Made by a program: the position numbers and the translations under genes. Of a stretch of DNA of 64,000 bases, positions 28,024 through 37,298 are shown in pieces. The first letter of the stretch is position 1. The number at the start of each line of letters is the position of its first letter. Below the pieces are notes generated by a model. It searched no databases and was not told where the DNA came from. It worked only from the letters and a program-made list of their open reading frames with translations. Origin of the DNA: Prevotella sp. E15-22 (lineage in GTDB: Bacteria > Bacteroidota > Bacteroidia > Bacteroidales > Bacteroidaceae); NCBI RefSeq assembly GCF_023204875.1, contig NZ_CP096247.1, positions 2,914,001 to 2,978,000 of the forward strand, in the 5' to 3' direction.

Positions 28024-28044
28024 GCCAGGTAATACTTACTTGGC
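28024..28044. promoter_or_regulatory. 21-bp near-perfect palindrome, candidate operator
   Basis: GCCAGGTAA-TAC-TTACTTGGC has 9-bp arms with a single mismatch around a 3-bp centre. It ends 12 bp upstream of the -7 element at 28057, covering the -33 position, so a dimeric regulator bound here would control the 58-residue gene. Confidence 0.6.
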
Positions 28045-28056
28045 ATCCCCTTTTAG

Positions 28057-28064
28057 TAACTTTG
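28057..28064 (+). promoter_or_regulatory. -7 element of the 58-residue gene
   Basis: TAACTTTG, an exact TAnnTTTG match, 42 bp before the ATG at 28107. Confidence 0.7.
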
Positions 28065-28106
28065 CATCTCAAATTGAAATTACAATTATCACACAAAACA
28101 AATAAA

Positions 28107-28283
28107 ATGGAATCCAAAATGAATGTAAGCATCATCATGAACAAGGATGTGACCATTGAGGCAGAGAGTTTGAGAGAGGCAACAAACAAAGCACAGGAGC
28201 TGATGGAGAAGCCTGAGCAAGAGTTGGCAATCACAAAAATTCTTTTCGGTGAGAGAACATCATACAATGTTAGCGGCTTTTAA
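28107..28283 (+). CDS. Small hypothetical protein, 58 residues
   Basis: The ATG at 28107 (MESKMNVSIIMNKDVTIEAE) is 42 bp downstream of a good -7 element; the upstream in-frame ATG at 28062 lies within that element. The product is soluble: predicted strand (residues 5-18), an amphipathic helix SLREATNKAQELMEK, then a strand. The pattern 'IEAxSLxEAxxKAxEL' resembles the small DpnD/PcfM-like fold, but I do not claim membership. It has its own promoter, palindrome and terminator, so it is probably a real monocistronic gene. Function unknown. Confidence 0.7.
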   Translation: MESKMNVSIIMNKDVTIEAESLREATNKAQELMEKPEQELAITKILFGERTSYNVSGF

Positions 28284-28309
28284 GGCTTGAAAGATTCTCA
28301 GGATAAAAC

Positions 28310-28344
28310 AAGGCGGCACCCCACACACACGGGATGCCGCCTTT
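28310..28344. terminator. Bidirectional intrinsic terminator
   Basis: AAGGCGGCA-CCC and GGG-A-TGCCGCCTT form a long GC-rich stem with one bulge. It serves the 58-residue gene on the plus strand and possibly the GH35 gene, which ends at 28363 on the minus strand. Confidence 0.82.
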
Positions 28345-28362
28345 CTTATTAACAAAAATACC

Positions 28363-30768
28363 TTAATAGAGGTAAACCTTGAAGTTCTTCACACTGCCTG
28401 GAGCACCCTGCTCTGCACGAGGCAGGTACTCAAGAGCCTTCACGCTCTGCTCTGAGCCGAGGTCAATGACAAGGAGATGAGGAGCCGAGGCACCCTTCTC
28501 TGTCTGCCAGTAAGTTGACTCCTGCAGGTCGAACACCTTATCACCCAGGTGGTTGCCACCCTCATCCTCCGAGTTGGCATACTTGGTCTTCCAAGGCTCG
28601 CGAGAGAGTCGCTTGCCGTCTTGTCCCTGCAAGTAAAGCTCAGCGATGGCTACACGATCGCCGTCCTTCTGTGTAGAAAGACACTCAATAGCGAGGTAAC
28701 GACCCTTCGCGGTCTTACCAAACTGGATGGTCTGCCAGCCGTTGCCAGCCTTGAAGGCGCCAGTAGCCACGGGCGTAGCACTGTTCAAGTCGGGCTTATC
28801 GCCAATATTATTGTGCTTATTACTCTTTTCCAGCTGCAACTTATTCAGTTCAGGCTCAGCCTGTCCCCATACCACAGCCTCACGAGGACCAACCACGTCA
28901 AGTACGATAATCTCGTTCTTGCCCTTCTTCAGCCAGCAGCCAGGCACATAGAGCGTCTGTTGCGGACCAATGCTCCAGATGCGGCCCATGGCATGACCAT
29001 TCACATAAACCTGTCCTTTACCCCAAGTCTCGAAGTTCAAGAACGTGTCACCCACCTTCTTTAGATTGAAGTAGCCACGATGATAGCCAGCTTTCATGAT
29101 GTCGCCAAGTTTCTTCGAGCCCTCATAGCCTTGTGTTAAGGCAAGTGCAGGAACACTCCCTTTCACCTTGCCTGCAGTCACCTGATCGTTGACACCTTTC
29201 ACCCTATCAAGAGCTCTTACTGCGGTCTGATAATCATCGGGAATGGCTACATTCGTCCATTGTTTCGGCGTCAGCATCATCTCTACATTGTCAGTCTCGG
29301 TAGTTAGCGTGACGTTGCCAACGATGCCCTTAAAATCCTTGATGGCACGACCGAAGTTGATGCGACCCATACCTTCAACGATGATAATCAACTCGGCACC
29401 TTTCTTGACTGCAGGGATGATAAGCGACTTCTCGTTCTTCACACGATCAATCTTTCCAATATACTGCTGATCAATAAACACCTGAGCAAAATCATGGAAC
29501 TCACCACTGAGCACACTCTGAGAAGTAATCTCGGGCAGACGGGTGGAGTACATCATTGTGCCCCAACCCATATCCATTTCCTCAAAGGTCTTAATTTCAC
29601 CATTAACGGGCTTGGTTATTGCACTTAAAAGTGGTGCAAACTCTGTCAGCTCAAACTTAGGCACAGTGATGATGGGCATAGGCGCCTTAGGCACATTAGG
29701 CATCTTCTTGCCGTCGTTATACTTCTCCATCATCTTACGCAGTTCCCAGAACTTCGGCGTGGCCTGACCATACTCGTTGATGGGGGCGTCATAGTCATAC
29801 GAGGTAACATCAGGTGCAAAGCCAGGAGAGTTAGCGCCGGCCCAGTGGCCAAAAGAGGTACCTCCGTGAGTCATATAGAGCGAGAACGAGATGCCTTTGC
29901 TGAGCATTTCATCCATGCCCTCCACCATATCCTTTGCAGGACGCGTCTCGTGGCGAGCGCCCCACTTGTCGAACCAGCCGCTCCAGAACTCAGAGCACAT
30001 CTTTGGTGCGTTAGGACGCAACTCGCCAAGACGACGGAACTGATCGTTGATGTTGGCACCCGTGCCGAAGTTCATCGTCCAGGTAAGGTCGTCCAATCCG
30101 TTCTTCTCGAAGTTGCTCGACCAGTCGCACTGGAACAATGCCAATTCCTTGCCATAAATACCACGCAGACAGTCGCGAATCTCGCTGACGTAAGGCTTAT
30201 CCTCGCCATACGAGCCATACTCGTTCTCTACCTGCACCATAATGATAGGACCACCATTCTGGATAGTCAGCGGCTTCAACTGCTCACCCACCTTCTGCTC
30301 GAAGATCTTTACGCGTTCCATGAAGTATGGGTCGCGCTCACGCAGTTTAATATCCTTCTTCTTCAGTAGCCACCAAGGCAGACCGCCCATCTCCCATTCT
30401 GCACAAACGTATGGTCCAGGGCGCACGATGACATACATGCCGTTCTTCTGTGCGATACGGCAAAACTCAGCCACATCGTTATTACCAGTGAAGTCAAACT
30501 GGCCCTCTTTCTGCTCATGGATATTCCAGAACACATAGATACACACCGTGTTCATGCCCAGAGCCTTACACATCTTAATGCGATGATCCCAGTAAGCACG
30601 GGGGATACGGGGATAGTGAACCTCGGCTGCCTTCACCACGAAGGGTTTGCCGTTGAGAAGGAACGTCTTGTTGCCCGTGGTAAACGTACCAGGCTTGCTG
30701 GCTGCCTGCATCGAAGCAGGTGCTGCCAACAACAATGCCGCGAGGGCAAGATGCTTGAAAATGTTCAT
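28363..30768 (-). CDS. GH35 beta-galactosidase, secreted
   Basis: The 801-residue protein has a signal peptide (cleavage near SMQAA, about residue 22) and a GH35 TIM barrel: FVVKAAEVHYPRIPRAYW, RPGPYVCAEWEMGGLPWWLL, the acid/base site VQVENEYGSYG near residue 180 and the nucleophile region CSEFWSGWFDKWG near 258. Middle domains are beta-rich, and the last 130 residues resemble an F5/8 type C (galactose-binding) domain. It would release terminal beta-galactose from polysaccharide. It is last in an operon with an MG2-like protein and GH30. Confidence 0.92.
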   Translation of the reverse strand: MNIFKHLALAALLLAAPASMQAASKPGTFTTGNKTFLLNGKPFVVKAAEVHYPRIPRAYWDHRIKMCKALGMNTVCIYVFWNIHEQKEGQFDFTGNNDVAEFCRIAQKNGMYVIVRPGPYVCAEWEMGGLPWWLLKKKDIKLRERDPYFMERVKIFEQKVGEQLKPLTIQNGGPIIMVQVENEYGSYGEDKPYVSEIRDCLRGIYGKELALFQCDWSSNFEKNGLDDLTWTMNFGTGANINDQFRRLGELRPNAPKMCSEFWSGWFDKWGARHETRPAKDMVEGMDEMLSKGISFSLYMTHGGTSFGHWAGANSPGFAPDVTSYDYDAPINEYGQATPKFWELRKMMEKYNDGKKMPNVPKAPMPIITVPKFELTEFAPLLSAITKPVNGEIKTFEEMDMGWGTMMYSTRLPEITSQSVLSGEFHDFAQVFIDQQYIGKIDRVKNEKSLIIPAVKKGAELIIIVEGMGRINFGRAIKDFKGIVGNVTLTTETDNVEMMLTPKQWTNVAIPDDYQTAVRALDRVKGVNDQVTAGKVKGSVPALALTQGYEGSKKLGDIMKAGYHRGYFNLKKVGDTFLNFETWGKGQVYVNGHAMGRIWSIGPQQTLYVPGCWLKKGKNEIIVLDVVGPREAVVWGQAEPELNKLQLEKSNKHNNIGDKPDLNSATPVATGAFKAGNGWQTIQFGKTAKGRYLAIECLSTQKDGDRVAIAELYLQGQDGKRLSREPWKTKYANSEDEGGNHLGDKVFDLQESTYWQTEKGASAPHLLVIDLGSEQSVKALEYLPRAEQGAPGSVKNFKVYLY

Positions 30769-30800
30769 AGTAGTAGTGTTTGTTTATTATTAAATGATAT

Positions 30801-33680
30801 TTATTCTTTTCTCATGTTGCCATCCATTCTGTTAAAGACTGGTTTGCCATCCTGAGTCAGTCCAACGGCCGCCACTCTGATGCGTGTCTGCTTGCCATTG
30901 TTGTAGAACGAGCAAGAGAAACGACCTTCCTCGTCAAGACGGGCGTTAGGGTTCCAATAGAGCGTGCGACGATAATCCTGCAAACTGTCTGGCAAAGGGC
31001 GCTGACTGTAATTGGGATGATAAAACTCATAAGGAGCATACATACCCTGCAAAATAAGTCGACGGTCACGATAAGTATAGGTCTTTCCACCATCTTCAAA
31101 CAACATGAAGTCGAGTGTCACATCAGGCGCATTGATATTCTGTTCCACACGCTTTTCCTCATTGCGCAACTCAAAATCAGTATACAGACGTATTTTGTCC
31201 TGGCGGTTGAGCATGATATCCTGATTTATCAGGTAGTCGCTCTTAAACTGCTCCATCGAAACACCTGGGTCAAAGTTACGATAGAAGACATAAGGCACCA
31301 GCATGCCATCATTGTGTCGCGCCAACACATGCATGGGCTCATCACTATTGTAATTACCCAACAGCGCCATGCTCACCTGGAAGGGGAACTCTCGCGCATC
31401 GTAATAGCCAAAAGAGAGTCCACGGTCAGTGACCAGGTTATAAAGTTCCTGCGTATCGTAAACACACGCCGGCTTACTATAGTCAATCTTACGACGGCCA
31501 CGACGGCGACGGCCCTTTACGCTGACATTTTTCAACTTCGTGTCCATCTTCGATATTCTCTCCACCTCAGGCAACTCGCTATCGTCCATCGTAGACATCG
31601 AATATTCGTCCTCAGGCTGGTGCACCTGATAGAACGAAAATTTCTTCGCAAAGACTGGATAGAAGAGATCACGCTTCACATAGTACTCAGGAATGGCTGT
31701 CTCGTCAAGCACACCCTTGTTCTCAATGCGACGGTGTTTTCTGTCACTGATATCCGTATCATAGGCCTTAATAAAGAGGATAGCCTGACCATAATAAGGT
31801 GGCACATTAAACGAGAAACGACCACCATGGTCGGTTTCCATCTGGACCGTTGCCACATCCTTACCATAAACCAACTCAGCCTCAAGGGTCACCTCCTTTT
31901 TAAGTCCGCCACGAGCCTGGAATAAATCATATTCACTGTTAATGCCACGGATAGTCAGCGCCGTACCCTCCTTATATAAGGTAGAGACACCGCCTGGAGG
32001 TGGAGCCGTTCCACCAGACTCCTCGCTACCACTGGCATCCGACGAAGAACTCTGTGCACTTGCCGTACGCTCGGCCAACTCCTCAAGCAGGTATTTCGGG
32101 CCATCAAGTTCGCCCAGCAGCGAAGGACTGTAGCCAAAGACACCTTTGGCCCAATAGCGCACCTCGTCAGGCTGATAGCTTGGCGTTTCTGGCATCGGAT
32201 AGACTGCACCCTCCACCACCATCTGCTGTTCTGGCGCATAGCGCAAAGGTTGTCCGCTGGTCAACGTCTGATAGTCGTAGCGTCGCCATCCCTGCACCAT
32301 CAGCAGGAGGTCAAGATGCTGACGATGCGCAGCGTCATCGGCCTCGAAATAGTAGTCGGGATAGGCCACAAAGCCCTTCAGCTCACTACTCAGCAGCAGA
32401 TCGGTCAGCATATTACCCGTGTCGTAGGTCAATTCGTCAGTAGCGCCATCGCGCACAGCAATAGAGATATGCTGGGCATCACCAGGCGCCTTGAAGTTCA
32501 GGTCTATCTGCTCGAATGGCTCGTAGGTCCTGGTGGTGGCATCCACAGCAATAGTTGCGTCGTCGTAGTCATGATGGTTAACAAAGAACAAACGGTCGGC
32601 CAGGGGCTGTCCTGTTTCGTCGAATACCACCAGGTTGTTGACACCCGTTGGCAGGTCGGCCTTGTTGATAACGAGTTGCTTACTGCCAGTAATCGTCTCG
32701 AAATACTTAAGAACGCCACGACAGAGCACGGCCACGCCATACTGCTGGTCATCGGGCAGTCCACTCAACTTGATATCCGCTTTCAACCGACTGCTCACAG
32801 CATCCAGATGCAAGGCGCATCCCAGCTTCTCCGTCTTTGGCAGGTCGATGGAATAACGCTTGCCATGCCACATGAACTGGGCAGAAAGTCGTCCACTATC
32901 AGGCACCTTGACAGTGAAGCATCCACGTCCCTGATGTGTCGTACGGATGGCCAGACTATCCTTCCTGTCAGGAATACGTAGGAAGCCGCTGATGTTCTGC
33001 TGCTCCCCTTCCTCATCAAGGGCCTCGAAGGCCACCGTACAGGTCTGCCCAGCAATCAGATGTCCGCCTTCAGGATAGAAGTTCACAGTAAGTCTTTCCT
33101 TGAGTTCCTTCTCAGCACGCGACTTTGGTCTGCTCACAATATACTTGCCTGAATAGTCGCCAGGCTTCTCTGGTCGTTCATAGACAGGAACCACACGCGA
33201 ATAGACGGCATCAAACTGACGGAAGAAGTCATGCGCCATCTGGCGGTCGTAAAAATGGACATAGTCCTTATAGCCATATTTATGTTCACTGACACAGAAG
33301 TTCAGCATCCAGCGCGTATAGGCCCTTACCTCATAGAAACCAGAATAGATCGAGTCCTCCAGGGCAAAGTTGCCGTCGCCATAGCCCTTTTCCGATGCAA
33401 TGATGCTTTGGCGTTCCACCACCATGCCATCGGGCGACACCAGTTCCACGTAGAGGATGCGACTCATATTGGAATAGGTCAGATCGTCGGCCCTCATCAC
33501 ATAGGCCTTATACCAGATGGTATCTCCTTTGAAATAGCATTGGTTATCAAGATGTAGATACACCTTCTCCTGCACAGGTGCGTTCATCAGCATACTTTTG
33601 ATACTATCAAGGGCATGCTGGGCATTGGCCGTGAGACAGAGGCTGAGCGACAGGAGAAGGGTGTATATCTTATGGTTCAT
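30801..33680 (-). CDS. Large secreted MG2-like multidomain protein
   Basis: The 959-residue protein has a signal peptide (LLSLSLCLTANAQ) and an N-terminal macroglobulin MG2-like domain (KVYLHLDNQCYFKGDTIWYKAYV near residues 38-58, YVELVSPDGMVVERQ near 77). A long beta-rich middle follows, then a low-complexity Ser/Glu/Pro linker near 545-575, a carboxypeptidase-regulatory-like segment (METDHGGRFSFNVPPYYGQ) and a basic patch KGRRRRGRRKIDY near 725. Similar proteins recur in Bacteroidota, often fused or next to TonB-linked systems; function unknown. It overlaps GH30 by 4 bp and precedes GH35, tying it to carbohydrate use here. Confidence 0.7.
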   Translation of the reverse strand: MNHKIYTLLLSLSLCLTANAQHALDSIKSMLMNAPVQEKVYLHLDNQCYFKGDTIWYKAYVMRADDLTYSNMSRILYVELVSPDGMVVERQSIIASEKGYGDGNFALEDSIYSGFYEVRAYTRWMLNFCVSEHKYGYKDYVHFYDRQMAHDFFRQFDAVYSRVVPVYERPEKPGDYSGKYIVSRPKSRAEKELKERLTVNFYPEGGHLIAGQTCTVAFEALDEEGEQQNISGFLRIPDRKDSLAIRTTHQGRGCFTVKVPDSGRLSAQFMWHGKRYSIDLPKTEKLGCALHLDAVSSRLKADIKLSGLPDDQQYGVAVLCRGVLKYFETITGSKQLVINKADLPTGVNNLVVFDETGQPLADRLFFVNHHDYDDATIAVDATTRTYEPFEQIDLNFKAPGDAQHISIAVRDGATDELTYDTGNMLTDLLLSSELKGFVAYPDYYFEADDAAHRQHLDLLLMVQGWRRYDYQTLTSGQPLRYAPEQQMVVEGAVYPMPETPSYQPDEVRYWAKGVFGYSPSLLGELDGPKYLLEELAERTASAQSSSSDASGSEESGGTAPPPGGVSTLYKEGTALTIRGINSEYDLFQARGGLKKEVTLEAELVYGKDVATVQMETDHGGRFSFNVPPYYGQAILFIKAYDTDISDRKHRRIENKGVLDETAIPEYYVKRDLFYPVFAKKFSFYQVHQPEDEYSMSTMDDSELPEVERISKMDTKLKNVSVKGRRRRGRRKIDYSKPACVYDTQELYNLVTDRGLSFGYYDAREFPFQVSMALLGNYNSDEPMHVLARHNDGMLVPYVFYRNFDPGVSMEQFKSDYLINQDIMLNRQDKIRLYTDFELRNEEKRVEQNINAPDVTLDFMLFEDGGKTYTYRDRRLILQGMYAPYEFYHPNYSQRPLPDSLQDYRRTLYWNPNARLDEEGRFSCSFYNNGKQTRIRVAAVGLTQDGKPVFNRMDGNMRKE

Positions 33681-35194
33681 TGTTTCGAAACGAATGTAGT
33701 GATGCTGCGAGGAGCCAGGGTGGTCTCACCGCTGCATGGGGTTAATGGTTTAAGTGTCTCTCCATCGGCATCGCTGGTGCGATAGGGCTGCCAGCTGCAC
33801 GCCGCAACATCGTTGCGGCCCACTGTGAAGGAGAAGGGCTGACTGTTCTCGCTATAGTTGATGGCCACAACGACCCACGAGCCGTCTTTGTTCTGATAGG
33901 CCGAGACCATCACGCCATAGGGGTCTTCCTTCTGTTTTGAGTCAACGTCGTAGCGCACGGCACCAGGACGCACAAAGCGACTATAGTTACCCAGTGCCCA
34001 CATCAGGCGACTGTCTTGGGCACGATGCTGGCGGTCATACACACGGATAAGACCGTCCTTATAGTTACCACCACAGGCACGCCACCAAGACCAGCTCTCG
34101 GCATTGGCATAGCAGAGGTCGTGATGAATGACGCGAGCCACATAGAGGGCGGTTTTCATCGTAAAGTCATAACCACCGCCACCACCAATCTCCTCGTCAT
34201 TACTCATAATACAGATCTCCGACTGCCAGAACTTCACGCCATATTTCTTCAATGTCTTACGCAGGTCCTGACGGATACGCTTCATATAACTGACAGGCGT
34301 GTTAGTCCAATAGCTGTGTGCCAGCATCAAGTGGGGCACCAATGGCGTATCGCCCAGATAGGTCTGTGTACTGTCCTTCGACCAGAACGAGGCAATGGCG
34401 TTGCCACGCTCCCAAGACGTCTTATAGACGCCCAGAAGACAGCGCAGGTCGCTCGACTCGTTGACCATGATTTGCGTCTTGAGTCCCTTTTCTGTAAAGG
34501 CCTTACTCGTCTTGCGCGCCACCTCGGCTATCTCCCAATTGGTGGCAGGCGAGCCCTCCTGCTTGGGGCCCTGCCAGTTCCAGTGGCCATCAGGCTCGTT
34601 GACAGGCGATATATAGTCGATATGCACACCATGCTCGCGCTCCAAGCCGCTGACCGATTCGGCCATGAACTTGGCAAAGTCATCGTAGCACTCATAGCGC
34701 AGGTTCAGCGTACCATCACGACCAGTGTTGGTGGCCAACTCATTCTCAGTGAAATACACAGGGGGTGAGTTGAGGAAGGCTAGGATATAGGGCACACCAC
34801 GCTGCTTGGCCATCTTGAGAAACTTCACCTGACCAGCCTGACGAGACCAGTCGTAGGTACCGTCAAAGCGCAGGAAGCACTCCGTACGAGTGTCCCTATT
34901 AATATACGAGGAGTCGCCCTGCTCAGCACTGCCTGCCCCCAGGTTGAAGCGCCACAATGAAAGACCTATGCCACGAGGCTGTCCATTAGCGTCGTTCTCT
35001 GTAGAAAAGAGCCAATCGGCAATCTGCTGTTGGACATTTTCTTCAGGCCATAGACCGATGTTCTGCATAGACCACGCGTCAGAAGCTCCGAAATGCTCGA
35101 TGGTCTGCTGCGGGCTTTTCGGATTAATCGTGTAAGTCTGCGCCTGAACGGCGAGGGCGCATGTAAGAAACGCCAGAGTCAGTACTTGTTTCAT
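33677..35194 (-). CDS. GH30-family glycoside hydrolase, secreted
   Basis: The 505-residue protein has a signal peptide ending LAVQAQ and a GH30 (beta/alpha)8 barrel plus side beta domain. The conserved start is QTIEHFGASDAWSMQNIG; the acid/base site is in YISPVNEPDGHWNWQG near residue 200 and the nucleophile in KFWQSEICIMSNDE near 320. The family includes xylanases, beta-1,6-glucanases and endo-beta-1,6-galactanases. With GH35 in the same operon, a galactan or arabinogalactan side-chain substrate is plausible, but this is inference. Confidence 0.82.
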   Translation of the reverse strand: MKQVLTLAFLTCALAVQAQTYTINPKSPQQTIEHFGASDAWSMQNIGLWPEENVQQQIADWLFSTENDANGQPRGIGLSLWRFNLGAGSAEQGDSSYINRDTRTECFLRFDGTYDWSRQAGQVKFLKMAKQRGVPYILAFLNSPPVYFTENELATNTGRDGTLNLRYECYDDFAKFMAESVSGLEREHGVHIDYISPVNEPDGHWNWQGPKQEGSPATNWEIAEVARKTSKAFTEKGLKTQIMVNESSDLRCLLGVYKTSWERGNAIASFWSKDSTQTYLGDTPLVPHLMLAHSYWTNTPVSYMKRIRQDLRKTLKKYGVKFWQSEICIMSNDEEIGGGGGYDFTMKTALYVARVIHHDLCYANAESWSWWRACGGNYKDGLIRVYDRQHRAQDSRLMWALGNYSRFVRPGAVRYDVDSKQKEDPYGVMVSAYQNKDGSWVVVAINYSENSQPFSFTVGRNDVAACSWQPYRTSDADGETLKPLTPCSGETTLAPRSITTFVSKQ

Positions 35195-35225
35195 AAGTAA
35201 GTTTTAAATGTTGGATTGTTGGATG

Positions 35226-35233
35226 CAAAGATA
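35226..35233 (-). promoter_or_regulatory. -7 element for the GH30-MG2-GH35 operon
   Basis: The minus strand reads TATCTTTG, 31 bp before the GH30 ATG at 35194. Confidence 0.65.
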
Positions 35234-35276
35234 AGAAAAATATCTGGAAAAGTACGCTGATATAAAAACTTTTTCG

Positions 35277-35284
35277 TAACTTTG
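35277..35284 (+). promoter_or_regulatory. -7 element for ptb-buk
   Basis: TAACTTTG lies 31 bp before the ptb ATG. It is divergent from the GH30 promoter, with about 43 bp between the two elements. Confidence 0.7.
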
Positions 35285-35315
35285 TACCAACAAACAACCA
35301 ATAAACTCATAGACG

Positions 35316-36152
35316 ATGAAAGCTATACAGTGTTTTGATGAATTGGCCGAACATCTGAAAGCCAGTGGCACTAGGCGCAGAGTGGCCGTAGTTTGCGGAC
35401 AAGACGAAAGCACGAAGGGTGCTGTGATGCGAGCCAAGGAGGCTGGTTTCGCAGAGCCTATCTTCGTTGACGATGACGATGTGGACGTGGCGGCAGCCAA
35501 GGCTGTGGCGCTGGTTCGCGAAGGTCAGGCCGACGTCATTATGAAGGGTCTGCTCAACACGGACAACCTGCTGAAGGCCATCCTCAACAAAGAGACGGGC
35601 ATCCTGCCCAAGGGACAGGTGCTCACCCACCTTACTTGCGCCAAACTTCCCATGTACGATAAGTTACTGTTCATGACCGATGTGGCCGTGATTCCCTACC
35701 CCACCAAGGAGCAGCGCGAGCAGCAGCTGCAGTATCTGCTGACCCTATGCAGAAAGATGGGCGTTGAGGAGCCGCGTATTGCCCTTATCAGTTGCTCTGA
35801 GAAGGTGAACCCCAAGCATTTCCCTTGCACCGTGGAGTATCAGGAGCTGGTAGAGAAGACCAAGACAGGCGCTTTTGGTCCATGTATCGTGGACGGACCG
35901 CTCGACCTGAAGACATCGCTCTCGCCTGCTGCCTTGCACAAGAAGGGCATCCAGTCGCCTCTGGAAGGAAAGTCGGACGGCCTTATCTTCTCGGATATCC
36001 AGGCTGGCAATGTCTTCTATAAGACTATCACGTTGTTCTGCGAAGCTCAGACAGCTGCCATCCTGCAGGGTCCTCAGGTGCCTGTGGTACTCACCTCGCG
36101 TGCCGACTCGGCCGACAATAAGTTCTATTCGCTGGCATTGGCCTGCGTATAG
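35316..36152 (+). CDS. ptb: Phosphate butyryltransferase
   Basis: Ptb converts butyryl-CoA (or branched acyl-CoA) and phosphate to the acyl phosphate. The 278-residue protein is a phosphate acetyl/butyryltransferase family member: QADVIMKGLLNTDNLLKAIL, the LSHLT-like VLTHLTCAK, IVDGPLDLKTSLSP and the C-terminal LQGPQVPVVLTSRADS. Its length and the butyrate kinase gene just downstream distinguish it from acetate Pta. Acyl-phosphate made here is used by Buk to make ATP. Confidence 0.92.
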   Translation: MKAIQCFDELAEHLKASGTRRRVAVVCGQDESTKGAVMRAKEAGFAEPIFVDDDDVDVAAAKAVALVREGQADVIMKGLLNTDNLLKAILNKETGILPKGQVLTHLTCAKLPMYDKLLFMTDVAVIPYPTKEQREQQLQYLLTLCRKMGVEEPRIALISCSEKVNPKHFPCTVEYQELVEKTKTGAFGPCIVDGPLDLKTSLSPAALHKKGIQSPLEGKSDGLIFSDIQAGNVFYKTITLFCEAQTAAILQGPQVPVVLTSRADSADNKFYSLALACV

Positions 36153-36187
36153 CACGTTCCCATTAAGCATTCAACATTTTTTTGCCT

Positions 36188-37258
36188 ATGTATATATTGG
36201 TCATTAATCCTGGTTCCACATCCACGAAGATGGCTGTCTTCGAGGACGAGAAGCCAAGGATATTGCGTGGCATCAATCATACCAACGAGGAGTTGGCGAA
36301 GTTTGGCGACGACGTACTGAACCAATTGGAGTATCGCAAACAGTTGATACTCGACGAACTGAACCGCATGAACGAGCCGATGCGCTTCGATGCCGTGATT
36401 GGTCGCGGCGGATTGGTAAAGCCTATTGCGGGTGGCGTATATGAGATTAACCAGCAGATGCTGGACGACACACTCAACGGCATTGCGATGCACAACCACG
36501 CCTGCAATCTGGGATGCCTGATTGCGCACGAGATTGCTCAAACCATTCCTGGTTGCCGTTCATTTATTGCCGACCCAGGCGTGGTGGACGAGTTGAACGA
36601 CTATGCTCGCATCAGCGGCTCACCCTTGATGAACCGCATCTGCATCTGGCATGCCTTGAACCAACGCGCCATCGCACGACGCTTTGCCAACGAGATTGGC
36701 AAACGCTACGAGGACCTCGACCTGATTATCTGCCACTTAGGTGGAGGCATCTCTGTGGCGGCCCATCAGCACGGAAGGGCTGTCGATGCCAACAACGCAC
36801 TGGATGGCGAGGGACCGTTCTCGCCTGAGCGCGCAGGCAGTCTGCCTGCTGCCGACCTTATCCGACTGAGTTTCAGTGGCAAGTATTCTGAGAAGCAACT
36901 ACTCAAGCGCCTGGCTGGCAAGGCCGGACTAAATGCCCACCTGGGCACCAGCAACGTGAAGGAGATAGAGCAGCGCATAGCCAATGGCGACGAGCATGCT
37001 GAGATGATTCTGAACGCCATGATCTATCACGTGGCAAAGAACATCGTGGGACTTGGGGCTGTGTTCTGTGGCAAGGTTGATGCCATCCTGCTCACTGGCG
37101 GACTGGCTCGCTCGGAATATGTGATCAGCCGATTGCGTCAGCGTATTGAGTTCCTGGCACCCACCTATTGTTTCCCTGGCGAAGATGAAATGGAAGCCCT
37201 GGCTCTGAATGCGCTGGCTGTGCTGCGAGGGAAGCGAGAAGTGAAGATATACGAATAA
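36188..37258 (+). CDS. buk: Butyrate kinase
   Basis: Buk is an ASKHA-family acyl kinase that makes ATP and butyrate (or isobutyrate, isovalerate) from acyl phosphate. Starting at the ATG at 36188 (a TTG two codons earlier is less likely), the 356-residue protein shows LVINPGSTSTKMAVFED, GRGGLVKPIAGGVYEIN, the catalytic region DPGVVDELNDYARISGSP, HLGGGISVAAHQHGRAVDANNAL and LTGGLARSEYV. With ptb it forms a two-gene fermentation or branched-acid unit. Confidence 0.94.
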   Translation: MYILVINPGSTSTKMAVFEDEKPRILRGINHTNEELAKFGDDVLNQLEYRKQLILDELNRMNEPMRFDAVIGRGGLVKPIAGGVYEINQQMLDDTLNGIAMHNHACNLGCLIAHEIAQTIPGCRSFIADPGVVDELNDYARISGSPLMNRICIWHALNQRAIARRFANEIGKRYEDLDLIICHLGGGISVAAHQHGRAVDANNALDGEGPFSPERAGSLPAADLIRLSFSGKYSEKQLLKRLAGKAGLNAHLGTSNVKEIEQRIANGDEHAEMILNAMIYHVAKNIVGLGAVFCGKVDAILLTGGLARSEYVISRLRQRIEFLAPTYCFPGEDEMEALALNALAVLRGKREVKIYE

Positions 37259-37260
37259 AA

Positions 37261-37290
37261 ATAAAGGCTGACCCGTTGGTCAGCCTTTAT
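37261..37290. terminator. Bidirectional intrinsic terminator between buk and gyrB
   Basis: ATAAAGGCTGACC-CGTT-GGTCAGCCTTTAT is a perfect 13-bp stem with a tetraloop between the convergent ends of buk and gyrB. Confidence 0.88.
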
Positions 37291-37298
37291 TTGTTATA

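Noticed and set aside
31017..31925. 302-codon plus-strand frame
   Set aside because: Antisense to the MG2-like gene; the product is His/Ile-rich without recognisable pattern.
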